Below are positions 8,770 through 16,647 of a DNA stretch of 47,979 nucleotides, piece by piece. Below the pieces are notes generated by a model. It searched no databases and was not told the origin of the DNA. It worked only from the letters and a program-made list of their open reading frames with translations. Made by a program: the position numbers and the translations under genes. Source of the DNA: Pseudomonadota bacterium (GTDB taxonomy: Bacteria; Pseudomonadota; Alphaproteobacteria; Rhizobiales; Xanthobacteraceae); assembly GCA_023423415.1 (NCBI GenBank), contig JAFAFP010000213.1:1-47979 (forward strand), in the 5' to 3' direction. How positions within the stretch are numbered: position 1 is the first letter of the stretch; each line of letters begins with the position of its first letter.

Positions 8770-9789
8770 ATGCGCTACATTGACGTTTTCAATCATTTCT
8801 TTCCGAAGCCTCTTTGGGATCGCATGCTGCAATCGGACGGCGCGGCCAAGGACATCGGCAAGCGCATGCGGGGCATTCCCTGCATTTACGATCTCGAAGA
8901 GCGCTTCCGGGTGATGGATCAGTTCACCGCGAAGAATTACACGCAGGTCATTTCGCTCGGTATGCCGCCGCTGGAGGCTTTCGGCCAGGCGGCGCAAGTC
9001 GAGGAGTTTGCCAAGCTCGGCAATGACGGCATGGCCGAACTCGTCCAGAAATATCCTGATCGTTTCGTCGGCTTCCTCGCCTCCCTGCCGATGAATTCGC
9101 CGAACGCCGCGAAGGAAGCGGAGCGTGCCTTCGCCCTCGGCGCCAACGGATTGCAGATCCACACCAATATCAACGGTCTGCCGCTGGACGACGAACGCTT
9201 CTTCCCGGTGTTCGAAACCGCGGCGAAACACAACAAGCCGGTGTTCCTGCATCCCTCTCGCGCCGCCGCGGACCTCCCCGACTACAAGAGCGAGTCGAAG
9301 TCCCTGTACGAAATCTGGTGGACGTTCGGCTGGCCTTACGAAACATCCGCTGCGATGGCGCGGCTGGTGTTTTCCGGTCTGCTGGACAGATTGCCGGAAT
9401 TGAAAGTGCTGGCGCATCATCTCGGCGCGATGGTGCCGTTCTTCGAAGGCCGCGTGGGTCCGGGTATGGACCAGCTCGGAAAGCGCACCTCGGACGAGGA
9501 CTATTCTCTGCTCCTCAAGAAGCTCAAGAAGCGTCCGCTCGACTACTTCAAGGATTTTTACGCCGACACCGCCGTGTTCGGCTCGTTGCCGGCGACACAA
9601 TGTGGTCTCGCCTTCTATGGCGCGGAACGCGTGCTGTTTGCATCCGACAGCCCGTTCGATCCGGAGAAGGGGCCTGGCTATATCCGCGACACGATCGCCA
9701 TCATGGAGAAGCTTGACCTGTCGAACGAAGATCGCGAGAAGATCTGCTTCAGAAATGCGGAGAAGCTGCTGGGGATCGCTTCACGCTGA
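8770..9789 (+). CDS. Amidohydrolase 2 family protein (ACMSD/resorcylate decarboxylase-like)
   Basis: A 339-residue TIM-barrel metal-dependent hydrolase or decarboxylase. The N-terminus (MRYIDVFNHFFPKPLWD) replaces the usual His-x-His with Asn-His, as seen in some members. Other expected metal or catalytic positions are visible: His in VFLHPSRAA, His-His in LAHHLGAMVPF, and Asp in FASDSPFDPEKGP near the end of the barrel. The family includes aminocarboxymuconate-semialdehyde decarboxylase and hydroxybenzoate decarboxylases; the substrate here cannot be told. The start at 8770 has GGAG nine bases upstream. A clear terminator follows at 9822-9852, so this gene probably forms its own transcription unit. 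Confidence 0.88.
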   Translation: MRYIDVFNHFFPKPLWDRMLQSDGAAKDIGKRMRGIPCIYDLEERFRVMDQFTAKNYTQVISLGMPPLEAFGQAAQVEEFAKLGNDGMAELVQKYPDRFVGFLASLPMNSPNAAKEAERAFALGANGLQIHTNINGLPLDDERFFPVFETAAKHNKPVFLHPSRAAADLPDYKSESKSLYEIWWTFGWPYETSAAMARLVFSGLLDRLPELKVLAHHLGAMVPFFEGRVGPGMDQLGKRTSDEDYSLLLKKLKKRPLDYFKDFYADTAVFGSLPATQCGLAFYGAERVLFASDSPFDPEKGPGYIRDTIAIMEKLDLSNEDREKICFRNAEKLLGIASR

Positions 9790-9821
9790 GCGGCGACGCT
9801 TCTCTGTGACGACCAATTGCG

Positions 9822-9852
9822 AGGCCCGGCTTTTGCCGGGCCTTTTTCTTTT
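9822..9852 (+). terminator. Intrinsic terminator after the amidohydrolase gene
   Basis: A nine-base-pair GC-rich stem (aggcccggc, 9822-9830, with gccgggcct, 9835-9843) closes a tttt loop and runs into ttttctttt. This is a textbook Rho-independent terminator for the plus strand. It lies 32 bases after the amidohydrolase stop and just before the next hydrolase gene. Confidence 0.9.
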
Positions 9853-9873
9853 CGAGCGGTAAGGTGCGAAGCG

Positions 9874-10521
9874 ATGCCAGATTTCCTGACCGATGGCCCC
9901 AAAGACGCGACAGCGACTATCCTGCTCGCACACGGGGCAGGCGCGCCGATGGACTCGGCATCGATGACAGCGATCGCGCAGGCACTGGCTGGCGTGGGCT
10001 TTCGCGTTGTCCGATTTGAATTCGACTATATGGCGAGCCGACGGGCGTCCGGCGTGAGAAAGCCACCGCCCCGCGCCGAAACCCTCGTGTCGGAATACGC
10101 GACTGCGATTGAAGCGCTCGGTACAAAAGGTCCGCTCATCATCGGCGGTAAATCCATGGGTGGTCGCGTCGCCAGCATGCTTGCCGATGAGTTCTTCGCG
10201 TCCCAGCGGGTCAGCGGACTCTTGTGCCTCGGCTATCCCTTTCATCCACCGGAGAAGCCGCAGCAGTTGCGAACCGCGCATCTCGTGGACTTGAAGACGC
10301 CGACGTTGATTGTGCAGGGAACGCGCGATCCGTTCGGGACACGTGACGAGGTGCCAGGCTACTCGCTTTCGGACAGCATCAAGATCCATTGGTTGGAAGA
10401 TGGCGATCACGACCTGAGGCCCCGAAAGAGCGTTTCAGGCTTTACGATGAAAGATCACCTCAATGAATTGTCGGCGACGGTGCGTGATTGGGTAGCTACG
10501 CTGCCAGTCCAAGTGAAATGA
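9874..10521 (+). CDS. Alpha/beta hydrolase, dienelactone/TEX30-like
   Basis: A 215-residue soluble hydrolase. The order of elements fits the alpha/beta fold: oxyanion HGAGAPMDS near the start, nucleophile elbow GGKSMGGR, acid GTRDPFG, and catalytic His in DGDHDL. The FEFDYM segment and KSMGG elbow are typical of the short hydrolases related to the TEX30/KANSL3 group in bacteria. The start at 9874 is the first plausible ATG after the terminator; in-frame residues before it derive from the terminator stem and are not coding. Substrate is unknown; ester or thioester hydrolysis is likely. It has no close operon partner. Confidence 0.85.
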   Translation: MPDFLTDGPKDATATILLAHGAGAPMDSASMTAIAQALAGVGFRVVRFEFDYMASRRASGVRKPPPRAETLVSEYATAIEALGTKGPLIIGGKSMGGRVASMLADEFFASQRVSGLLCLGYPFHPPEKPQQLRTAHLVDLKTPTLIVQGTRDPFGTRDEVPGYSLSDSIKIHWLEDGDHDLRPRKSVSGFTMKDHLNELSATVRDWVATLPVQVK

Positions 10522-10551
10522 AATTCTATCGATTGCGACATCGCTAGAATT
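10522..10551. promoter_or_regulatory. Imperfect 12-bp palindrome before the ABC transporter operon
   Basis: Arms aattctatcgat (10522-10533) and atcgctagaatt (10540-10551) are inverted repeats with one mismatch around a six-base spacer. No T-run follows, so it looks more like a protein-binding site or weak terminator than a classical terminator. It lies immediately after the hydrolase stop and about 155 bases ahead of the transporter operon. Confidence 0.45.
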
Positions 10552-10705
10552 CGAGAACATCGAGCCTTCTGCGCGGACGCAACTGAGAACGAACGTGCTC
10601 CGCGCTCTCGAAATACGACATTCCATTTCATTGACTGAGATGGCTGCGAGCTTACCGTTGAACATCTCAAGCGCGCATCGCGTGACTATTCAACGGAGTC
10701 AAATT

Positions 10706-11581
10706 ATGTCGCAGTCTTTCGACATTCGCATTTCACCCAACCCGCCGGTCTTTGATCTTCCTGTGCTTGTCGCGCGCGAACACAAGTTGTTCGAAAAACA
10801 CGGCGTCAATCTCAGCTACGCCGCCAACTACAGCGATCGCGAGCAGATCGACAGTCAGAATCATCCGATACCGCTGGTGCGCTTGAAGGAGTCGCTGTTC
10901 GAGTCCGGCAAGGCTGATACTTACAATGTGTGCGAATGGGGCAGTGTGGATCGCATCGAGCGCGGCGAAGCGGGACGTGCGAAGATCGCCGCCCTGCGTC
11001 CGGCCGTTGCGGCGCAAGCTATTCTGACGTTCGATCCGGCGCTGCAGACGCCGCGCGATCTCGTCGATGTCACGATCGGCATCAACGATTTCACGGGGTC
11101 GCACTATACGACCCTGCAATTGCTCGATGGCGCCATCGGCCGTGAGCATGTGAAGACGACGCATATCGGCGAGCCGGGAACGCGCTACGAGCAGCTCAAG
11201 TCCGGCAAGATCCGTGTCGCCACCTTGATGGAGCCGTATATCTCGCTCGCATTGAAGGAGGGCGCGCATATCGTGGCGCTGACCTTCTACCGCGGCGCGG
11301 AGGTGATCAGCCCGCGATTCACCGACGAACAGCGCAACGCCTATTTCGCGGCGCTGAACGAGGCAGTCGATCTCATCAACCAGAACTTCGGCCGCTACGC
11401 GCATTACATCACGGCGATCACCAAGGGCCGGCTGGAGCCGAACGAGCTCGGCAGGCAGTTCGTCCACTACACGCATGTCGAAACCTACGCGCAGGAGAAG
11501 TTCGACAATGCGTATAACTGGATGGTCGATCGCGGACTGTCGCAGGGACAGAACAGCCACGCCTCGCTGGTCGTCAACTGA
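10706..11581 (+). CDS. NMT1/THI5-like substrate-binding protein without a signal peptide
   Basis: A 291-residue protein with the periplasmic type II binding-protein fold typical of nitrate, sulfonate, taurine and pyrimidine importers: N-terminal DLPVLVAREHKLFEKHGVNL, a middle TPRDLVDVTIGINDFTGSHY hinge region, and SGKIRVATLMEPYISLAL. Unlike a normal binding protein it begins MSQSFDIRIS with no signal peptide or lipobox, and in-frame sequence upstream does not supply one. The start at 10706 follows cggag at 10694-10698. It is first in an operon with a second, exported binding protein, a permease and an ATPase. It may be a cytoplasmic sensor, chaperone or THI5-like enzyme; this is unresolved. 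Confidence 0.82.
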   Translation: MSQSFDIRISPNPPVFDLPVLVAREHKLFEKHGVNLSYAANYSDREQIDSQNHPIPLVRLKESLFESGKADTYNVCEWGSVDRIERGEAGRAKIAALRPAVAAQAILTFDPALQTPRDLVDVTIGINDFTGSHYTTLQLLDGAIGREHVKTTHIGEPGTRYEQLKSGKIRVATLMEPYISLALKEGAHIVALTFYRGAEVISPRFTDEQRNAYFAALNEAVDLINQNFGRYAHYITAITKGRLEPNELGRQFVHYTHVETYAQEKFDNAYNWMVDRGLSQGQNSHASLVVN

Positions 11582-11593
11582 CTATTGGCGTGT

Positions 11594-12625
11594 ATGGCAA
11601 TGCAGACCCGGCGTGACATCATTAGCCGCGCGGCGCTCGCTTTTGCGGGCGCCAGCATCGGCAGCAGTCTTGGAACTCTGATCGCTCCTTCAGGGTTCGC
11701 CAGTGCGTTCGCAGCGGCAAGCACGACGGTGCGAGTGACCGACGGCGGACCCGGGACAGCAGGCGCCATCTGGCGTCCGCTGATTGATAGCGGCGCCGTG
11801 AAGCGGCCCGATGATCTTGCCTTCGAATGGGTGAAGGGGGCGCCGGGTCAGGTGCAATTACAGTTGACCACGGGTGCGGCGAATATCGGTGTTTTCGGCG
11901 CATTGGGTGTCGCCGAAATCGCGCCGCGCGGCAGCGACATCGTGATCTTCGCGCCTGCATTGAACAATCACGGACGATGGATCGTGCGCGACAACGCACC
12001 TTACAAGTCGCCGCGCGATCTCATCGGCAAGACGATCGCCACCCAGCATGAGGCCAGCGATACGTATCGCCATGCGCGGCTGGCCGGATTGCTGCACGGC
12101 ATCGACCTCAAGAAGGACGTCAAGGTCGTGTTTGGACCGCCAACGGCGAATGTAGCTCTGTTCGAACGCGGCGACGTCGATGCGGTGATCACGATCGAAC
12201 CGACCGCAACGCGCTTGATCGCGCGCGGTGCGCGGGAGATTGCGCGCGTCGGCGATATGTGGCGCGAAGCGACCGGTGATCAGGCGCCGTTGTTCCTGAT
12301 CGGCTTTGCCGCGCATCGGCAATGGGCGGAAAAGAACCGGAAGGTCACGGCCGCCGTTACGGAGCTGTTCGCCGATCTGCACCGGCAACTCAAGGCGAGG
12401 CCTGAACGGCTCTCGGAACTGCATCAGGATTTCGGCATTCCTGCGAATGAGAAAGCGGCGATTGAGCTGCTGCCGAAGCGGCTGATCGATATTTACGCGA
12501 CCGACTGGAACAAGGATGTCTTCGCCAATATCGACCGTCAGATCGATGCGGCCGTGAAGGCAGGCATCCTTTCGGAAAAGCCGGCGAAGCCCGTTTACGA
12601 TCCACGTCTGTCGGCAAGCGGTTGA
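11594..12625 (+). CDS. ABC transporter substrate-binding protein, Tat-like signal
   Basis: A 343-residue periplasmic binding protein of the aliphatic sulfonate/nitrate/taurine class. The N-terminus MQTRRDIISRAALAFAGASI has a twin-arginine followed by a hydrophobic stretch and an Ala-rich cleavage region (ASAFAAA, about 38-44), so export by Tat is likely. The body shows GAANIGVFGALGVAEIA, SPRDLIGKTIATQ and GDVDAVITIEPTATRL, all typical of this fold. Start may be 11594 or the ATG at 11600; no strong Shine-Dalgarno favours either. It follows the signal-less binding protein by 12 bases and precedes the permease by four. The ligand is unknown; sulfonate is a guess from family resemblance and the nearby sulfur-related RLP/cupin pair. 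Confidence 0.88.
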   Translation: MAMQTRRDIISRAALAFAGASIGSSLGTLIAPSGFASAFAAASTTVRVTDGGPGTAGAIWRPLIDSGAVKRPDDLAFEWVKGAPGQVQLQLTTGAANIGVFGALGVAEIAPRGSDIVIFAPALNNHGRWIVRDNAPYKSPRDLIGKTIATQHEASDTYRHARLAGLLHGIDLKKDVKVVFGPPTANVALFERGDVDAVITIEPTATRLIARGAREIARVGDMWREATGDQAPLFLIGFAAHRQWAEKNRKVTAAVTELFADLHRQLKARPERLSELHQDFGIPANEKAAIELLPKRLIDIYATDWNKDVFANIDRQIDAAVKAGILSEKPAKPVYDPRLSASG

Positions 12626-12629
12626 CGGC

Positions 12630-13463
12630 ATGGCGATCACTGATGTTCCGGTTCGTACGACAGCGGCTGACGGAAAAGACGGATGGCCGCGATTGATCAC
12701 AAACGATGTTGCCGTGCGCGTCCTGCCAGGCCTTGTATTTTGCGTGCTGCTCGCCGCGAGCTGGGAGGTGATGGCGCGCGTGCAACAAAGTCCGCTGATC
12801 CCTGATCTCGGCGACATCTGGCTCGAACTGAAATCCATCGTCATCAGCGGAGAGGCGGCGGCCGATATCGGAACGACGCTTGGCCGCATCGCCCTCGGCT
12901 TCCTGCTGGCCTTCGGCATTGCGATCGCGGTCGGTCTGGCGTCGACGCGCAATCGCATCGCGCGCTATTTCTTCGAGCCGGCTTTGCTGCTGGGACTTAC
13001 GGTGCCGGGCCTCGTCTGGGCGCTGCTCTGTGTCATCTGGTTCGGTTTGAGCCTGAAAACTTCGGTGTTCGCGATTGCGCTCGGCATCGCGCCGGCGCTT
13101 GCAGTCAGCATTTCGCATGGTTTGAGCGCGGTGGATGCGCAACTGATCGAAGCAGCCCATGTCTATCGTCTCTCGCGTTGGGCGCGGCTGCGCTATCTGT
13201 GGCTGCCGGCGATCCTGCCATTCCTGACCAGCGGCGCGCGGCTTGCATTTTCGTTGGCGTGGAAGGTCGTCGTTCTGGTCGAGGTGTTCGGTCTTTCGAC
13301 CGGAGTTGGATATCGGCTGAACTCCGCCTTCATCTCGCAGAATGTCGCTGCGGTGCTGGCGTGGACGGTGGCCTTTGCGGTCGTTGTAGCAGTCATCGAG
13401 TTCGGCTTCTTTCAGGTGGTCGAGACGCGGCTCAATCGCTGGAAGCGAGAGGCTCGGGTATGA
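12630..13463 (+). CDS. ABC transporter permease (nitrate/sulfonate/taurine type)
   Basis: A 277-residue inner-membrane permease with about six helices. The cytoplasmic coupling loop that contacts the ATPase is visible as the EAAHVYRLSRWARLRYLWLPAILP segment (the EAA motif). It matches SsuC/TauC-type permeases in length and order: cytoplasmic N-tail, TM1 near VLPGLVFCVLLAASWEV, a long periplasmic loop, then a core of helices with GLTVPGLVWALLCVIWFG. It starts four bases after the binding-protein stop and overlaps the ATPase gene as ATGA (13460-13463), so the three are one transcription unit. Confidence 0.93.
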   Translation: MAITDVPVRTTAADGKDGWPRLITNDVAVRVLPGLVFCVLLAASWEVMARVQQSPLIPDLGDIWLELKSIVISGEAAADIGTTLGRIALGFLLAFGIAIAVGLASTRNRIARYFFEPALLLGLTVPGLVWALLCVIWFGLSLKTSVFAIALGIAPALAVSISHGLSAVDAQLIEAAHVYRLSRWARLRYLWLPAILPFLTSGARLAFSLAWKVVVLVEVFGLSTGVGYRLNSAFISQNVAAVLAWTVAFAVVVAVIEFGFFQVVETRLNRWKREARV

Positions 13464-14200
13464 GCGCCAACATGCGTTTTCGCCATGTCACGAAATATTT
13501 TCAGCGTCCCGGCGACGTTGCGCCGCAAGCGGTGCTGGAGAATTTCTCGCTCGATGTCGCGCCTGGCGAATTGGTGGCGCTGGTTGGCGCCTCCGGCATC
13601 GGCAAGACGACGCTGTTGCATCTGGCAGCCGGTCTGGAATGGCCGGACGAAGGTGAGGTCGAGATCGGGGCGAGTGGGCGCGCCGCGCGCATCGGTATTG
13701 TGTTTCAGCAACCGCGATTGTTCGAATGGCTGAAGGTCGGGCGCAACATCGACATCGCGGCGGAGGCCGCCGGCATCGACGGCAGAATCGGGCGGCAGAT
13801 CCTGACCGAGGTCGGGCTGTCGGACTATGCCGACGCTTATCCGTTATCCCTGTCGGGAGGTCAGCGGCAGCGTGTTGCCATTGCGCGAGCCTTCGCGGTC
13901 AATCCGGATATCGTCCTGCTGGACGAACCGTTCAGCGCGCTCGATGAGCTGACGGCGCGCAAGCTGCGCATCCTATTGCAGCGGTTGTGGCATCAGCACA
14001 AGCCGAGCGGTCTGCTTGTGACGCACAACACGCTGGAAGCATCGCTTCTCGCCGATCGCATCGTGGTCCTTGCGGGTCGTCCGGCCCGTATCGAGACGGT
14101 TGTCGAAGTCGACAATCCGCGTCCGCAAAGTGCGGAGGATCCAGCCGTATTTCAGCGGCACCGCTCGATCATCGCAGCGTTGGAGAGAATTGCAGCCTAG
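13460..14200 (+). CDS. ABC transporter ATP-binding protein (SsuB/TauB type)
   Basis: A 246-residue ATPase energising the importer. Walker A is GASGIGKT (43-50), a Q loop is in VFQQPRLFEWL (82-91), the signature LSGGQRQR begins at 131, Walker B is IVLLDEP (151-157), and the switch His is in LLVTHNTLEAS. The start overlaps the permease stop (ATGA), giving coupled translation. Its stop codon TAG (14198-14200) lies inside the left end, CTAGAGC, of a dispersed intergenic repeat. Upstream in-frame sequence from 13178 is a shadow of the permease gene and is not part of this protein. Confidence 0.95.
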   Translation: MSANMRFRHVTKYFQRPGDVAPQAVLENFSLDVAPGELVALVGASGIGKTTLLHLAAGLEWPDEGEVEIGASGRAARIGIVFQQPRLFEWLKVGRNIDIAAEAAGIDGRIGRQILTEVGLSDYADAYPLSLSGGQRQRVAIARAFAVNPDIVLLDEPFSALDELTARKLRILLQRLWHQHKPSGLLVTHNTLEASLLADRIVVLAGRPARIETVVEVDNPRPQSAEDPAVFQRHRSIIAALERIAA

Positions 14201-14304
14201 AGCCTTTCCGGCTTTGATAGAATCAAAGCCGGGGCTCTAGCTTCTTATTTTGACGCGTTTTCTTCACGCGAACCGGTACCCCACTTCGCTCGAAAACGCT
14301 CTAG
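14197..14304. repeat. Dispersed two-hairpin intergenic repeat, copy 1
   Basis: This copy runs from ctagagc (14197) to gctctag (14298-14304). Hairpin A (14197-14240) pairs ctagagcc/ggctctag and ccggctttgat with atcaaagccgg. Hairpin B pairs gcgttttc near 14256 with gaaaacgc near 14291. The left TAG is the stop codon of the ABC ATPase gene. Related copies lie at 20605-20650 (A only), 28617-28722, and 37946-38050 (reverse order). Confidence 0.85.
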
Positions 14305-14343
14305 CCGCTACGCTTGGCGACAACGGCTGGATGTTGGAACGTG

Positions 14344-14814
14344 TCAGCGCGACGAGAGGAAGGCCGCAACGGTGGGATCTTCCCTCAGCCGGCGTAAGTC
14401 CTCGTCGTCCGGCAGTTGCGGGCGATCGCGCTCCACATTGACCATGCAGAGAAAGCCCATCGGCTCCTCGCCCTTGGTGCGGAACTGATGCCAGGTCATC
14501 GGCGGGATGTGGACCAGGTCAAAGGCCTTGACCGCTTTGACCTCGTTACCCACGAGCACGTCAGCCTCGCCGCGCAGGATCATCACCCCGTGAACATGCT
14601 GGTGACGCTCCAGTGTGGAATACCCCCCCGGCGCGACCTCGAAATAGCGCATCTCGCAACGCAGGTCCGGGACATCGAACAGAACCTGACGGGTGATGGA
14701 TTTGAACGGCGCCGAGCCTTCTTCCTTGTAGGGAAGGAATGCCACATTCTCCCACCGATAGTTCGTGAGAAAGGCGCGGAACGGATCCGCAAGTTTGCTT
14801 TCAGGTTTGTCCAT
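14344..14814 (-). CDS. Cupin, probable 1-methylthioxylulose-5-phosphate sulfhydrylase-type partner of RLP
   Basis: A 156-residue single-domain cupin. Cupin motif 1 is visible as ERHQHVHGVMILRGEADVLVG, with three histidines and a Glu-like metal set, and motif 2 as FDLVHIPPMTWHQFR. In Rhodospirillum-type MTA-isoprenoid shunts a cupin encoded beside the RuBisCO-like protein removes methanethiol from methylthio-xylulose 5-phosphate to give deoxyxylulose 5-phosphate. The 5-base gap to the upstream RLP gene and the DPFRAFL / ITRQVLF / ERHQHVH pattern support the same role. Function is inferred from context and recall; a different cupin reaction is possible. No mtnA, mtnK or mtnP is in the window. 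Confidence 0.78.
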   Translation of the reverse strand: MDKPESKLADPFRAFLTNYRWENVAFLPYKEEGSAPFKSITRQVLFDVPDLRCEMRYFEVAPGGYSTLERHQHVHGVMILRGEADVLVGNEVKAVKAFDLVHIPPMTWHQFRTKGEEPMGFLCMVNVERDRPQLPDDEDLRRLREDPTVAAFLSSR

Positions 14815-14819
14815 CGTTG

Positions 14820-15971
14820 TTACGCAGATTGATGCCGTGCGACCGCATCGACGAACGCGGCGGTCTCTTGTGTGATGCGTGCGCCGGCCGACAGAAGCCC
14901 GCCGCCGATCAGCACGATCACGTCATTCCCGTAGAATTGCAGCATTTCAGCGACGCGGTCGAGGGTCATGCCGCCGGCCGGCACCGGCACAGTCGCGGGA
15001 AAACTGCCCCAAGGCTTTAATGCGGCGTCGGCCAGTTGCCGGCATTCGGCGGGCGAATAGCCAAACCGGCCGCCGTGATTGGGAAACACCGTCGCATCAG
15101 AGCCCAGGAGACGGAATAGCTTGCCCAGCAGCAGCGGCGGGGCGATGCGCGCTGCGCCCGACATGGATGGATGCGTCATGAAGGCGATATCGGGGTTTTC
15201 GCGCACGAGCGTGTGGAAGGCCGCCACCCCCGTCACCATGGGCGCGATCAGGACCGCGTCGATCCCTTCACCACGGACGATCTCGATCTGACGGCGTAGC
15301 TGATCGAGATTGCCCGACAGCGACGGCAGATAGCCGGTCTTCCCGCCATCGCCCGCGCGCGCTTCACGCACAGCCTCGGCGATGCGCGGTACGCGCTCGG
15401 CAAATGGACTGTAAGCCTGATCGGCGAGACCATGGTCGTCCTTGATGAAATCCAGACCGCCGCGCGCCAGTTGTCCGGCGAGTTCAGCAAGCTCGCGCGC
15501 ACTGGAGCCCTGCGGTTTGAGTGCCGAGCAGGTCAGTGCGCGCTGGCCCGCGCTCACACGTGCACGCAGGCCAGGAAGCCCATGGCGCGGACCGCCAAAA
15601 GCGGTCAGCATTTCATCGGGAAAGGCAGCATCCTTCAGCAGCACATCGGGATGCATCGACGTGTTGCCGAACAGCATATTGAATAGCTGTCCCGCTTCCA
15701 TCCCCGTAGTGGCGACGGCAAGGCCGATAGTGACTTCGAACACACCGTTGCCAAGCTCGGTGATGGTGTCCACGCGGCCGACGATATCGTCCAGCACAGC
15801 GCGGTTGGAAATTGCGCCGAGTGGCATTTCCACGCTCTGCTCGACGGCAATGCCTTCCGCCCGCGCGGCGATGCGGGTGGCGGCATCGGTCACATGATAG
15901 ACCGCAGTCATGCGGAGATCGGCAGATGCTTGCTGGCCTGGCATCAAACAGGCCGTGAGTGACTTATCCAA
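14820..15971 (-). CDS. RuBisCO-like protein (form IV, DeepYkr-type), probable methylthioribulose-phosphate isomerase
   Basis: A 383-residue RuBisCO large-subunit homologue. The barrel site is recognisable: Lys152-Pro-Gln-Gly in place of KPKxG, and Lys177-Asp178-Asp179-His180 in place of KDDE. The carbamylated Lys and both Asp are kept, while the third acidic residue is His. Phosphate-binding loops Ala-Gly-Gly (332-334) and Gly-Gly-Gly (356-358) are intact. Loop 6 lacks the catalytic Lys of carboxylases, so it does not fix CO2. Similar RLPs isomerise 5-methylthioribulose 1-phosphate in sulfur salvage. The TTG start at 15971 has an agggggc Shine-Dalgarno; ATG at 15944 is the alternative. It forms an operon with the downstream cupin. 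Confidence 0.87.
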   Translation of the reverse strand: MDKSLTACLMPGQQASADLRMTAVYHVTDAATRIAARAEGIAVEQSVEMPLGAISNRAVLDDIVGRVDTITELGNGVFEVTIGLAVATTGMEAGQLFNMLFGNTSMHPDVLLKDAAFPDEMLTAFGGPRHGLPGLRARVSAGQRALTCSALKPQGSSARELAELAGQLARGGLDFIKDDHGLADQAYSPFAERVPRIAEAVREARAGDGGKTGYLPSLSGNLDQLRRQIEIVRGEGIDAVLIAPMVTGVAAFHTLVRENPDIAFMTHPSMSGAARIAPPLLLGKLFRLLGSDATVFPNHGGRFGYSPAECRQLADAALKPWGSFPATVPVPAGGMTLDRVAEMLQFYGNDVIVLIGGGLLSAGARITQETAAFVDAVARHQSA

Positions 15972-16382
15972 TTGCAGACGCCCCCTAGCGTCGTTTCAGA
16001 GACAAAGGCCCTTTGCTGCCCGGAAATCGCAGCAATAGCCTTGCATTGCAAGCGTGGCGTTTCGATAGGTCAGCGACACGGCTCCGGAAAGGCGTTCATC
16101 GTTCGCCCGGCTCGACCATCGACAAGCGCAGCTTGGCGTGCTTGCCGCCATTGATCGCGATTGCGGTCGATCACGAGCGGCGGCACATTGATTGACCATC
16201 CATTCTAAAAAAAAGTCCGACAGGAGCACACCGCAAATGTCTTTCGCTGCGGCGCTCGTCGCTCGCGAGGACATTACAATAACGTAACGTTGCGGATATG
16301 GGGTGGCCAAGCCGGTCGATCTTGTTTGTAATGACCGGGAAGCGTTGAGAGCTTCCAGCGACATAACAAGCGGGAGGGAACT
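15972..16382. other. Intergenic region between divergent RLP and small membrane protein
   Basis: About 410 bases with no convincing gene; short minus-strand reading frames here have no ribosome site or recognisable domain. It should hold the promoter of the RLP/cupin operon (minus) and of the 64-residue membrane protein (plus). The only structures I note are the small hairpin at 15977-15992 and an AT-rich patch around 16270-16290. I recognise no riboswitch. Confidence 0.4.
15977..15992 (-). promoter_or_regulatory. Hairpin presenting the RLP Shine-Dalgarno in its loop
   Basis: On the minus strand the sequence gacgctagggggcgtc forms a five-base-pair stem (gacgc/gcgtc) whose six-base loop is tagggg, the purine-rich ribosome site for the TTG start at 15971. 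A protein or small RNA could mask or expose it. Without comparison this may be chance. Confidence 0.4.
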
Positions 16383-16577
16383 TTGGGCGGACTGTCTTTG
16401 ATCTTTGCATTCGTGGCGTTTACGACGGTCGGCGAAACAGTCGCAGTTGTCATTGGGCTGGTGGCCGATCGCATCAATGAGAATTTCAGCCTGATGCTGT
16501 TTTTCGCAATTTCCGTTGTCGTCATTGGCGCGGCTTGGCCGCTTGCGGTCAGAGTGACAAACAAGGCCGGCGCTTAG
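16383..16577 (+). CDS. Small two-helix membrane protein
   Basis: A 64-residue protein with two hydrophobic helices, LIFAFVAFTTVGETVAVVIGLV (about 5-26) and LMLFFAISVVVIGAAWPLAV (about 38-57), joined by an acidic/polar turn (ADRINENFS). It starts with TTG, but a very strong Shine-Dalgarno gggaggg (16371-16378) sits at the right distance and makes it a credible gene. No family is recognised. Both helices contain Gly/Ser and small residues suited to packing. It stands alone, divergent from the RLP operon and convergent with the HNH gene. Confidence 0.7.
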   Translation: MGGLSLIFAFVAFTTVGETVAVVIGLVADRINENFSLMLFFAISVVVIGAAWPLAVRVTNKAGA

Positions 16578-16647
16578 ATTTTCGTAAGCGTAACAGCAGA
16601 ATCGGACTCAGTAAGAGCAGGCAGCGTCGTTGCGGCGAGCGCGGCCA

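Noticed and set aside
14820..15971. True RuBisCO and carbon fixation
   Set aside because: The loop-6 Lys, KPKxG second Lys and the third acidic residue of the metal site are replaced, and no Calvin-cycle gene is near. It is a RuBisCO-like protein.
15972..16120. SAM or SAH riboswitch before the RLP/cupin operon
   Set aside because: I looked for the conserved cores of SAM-II and SAH types in the minus-strand leader and did not find them; only a small hairpin is present.
15996..16364. 122-codon minus-strand reading frame in the RLP/small membrane protein gap
   Set aside because: Ser/Arg-rich, no ribosome site, no domain and it covers expected promoters.
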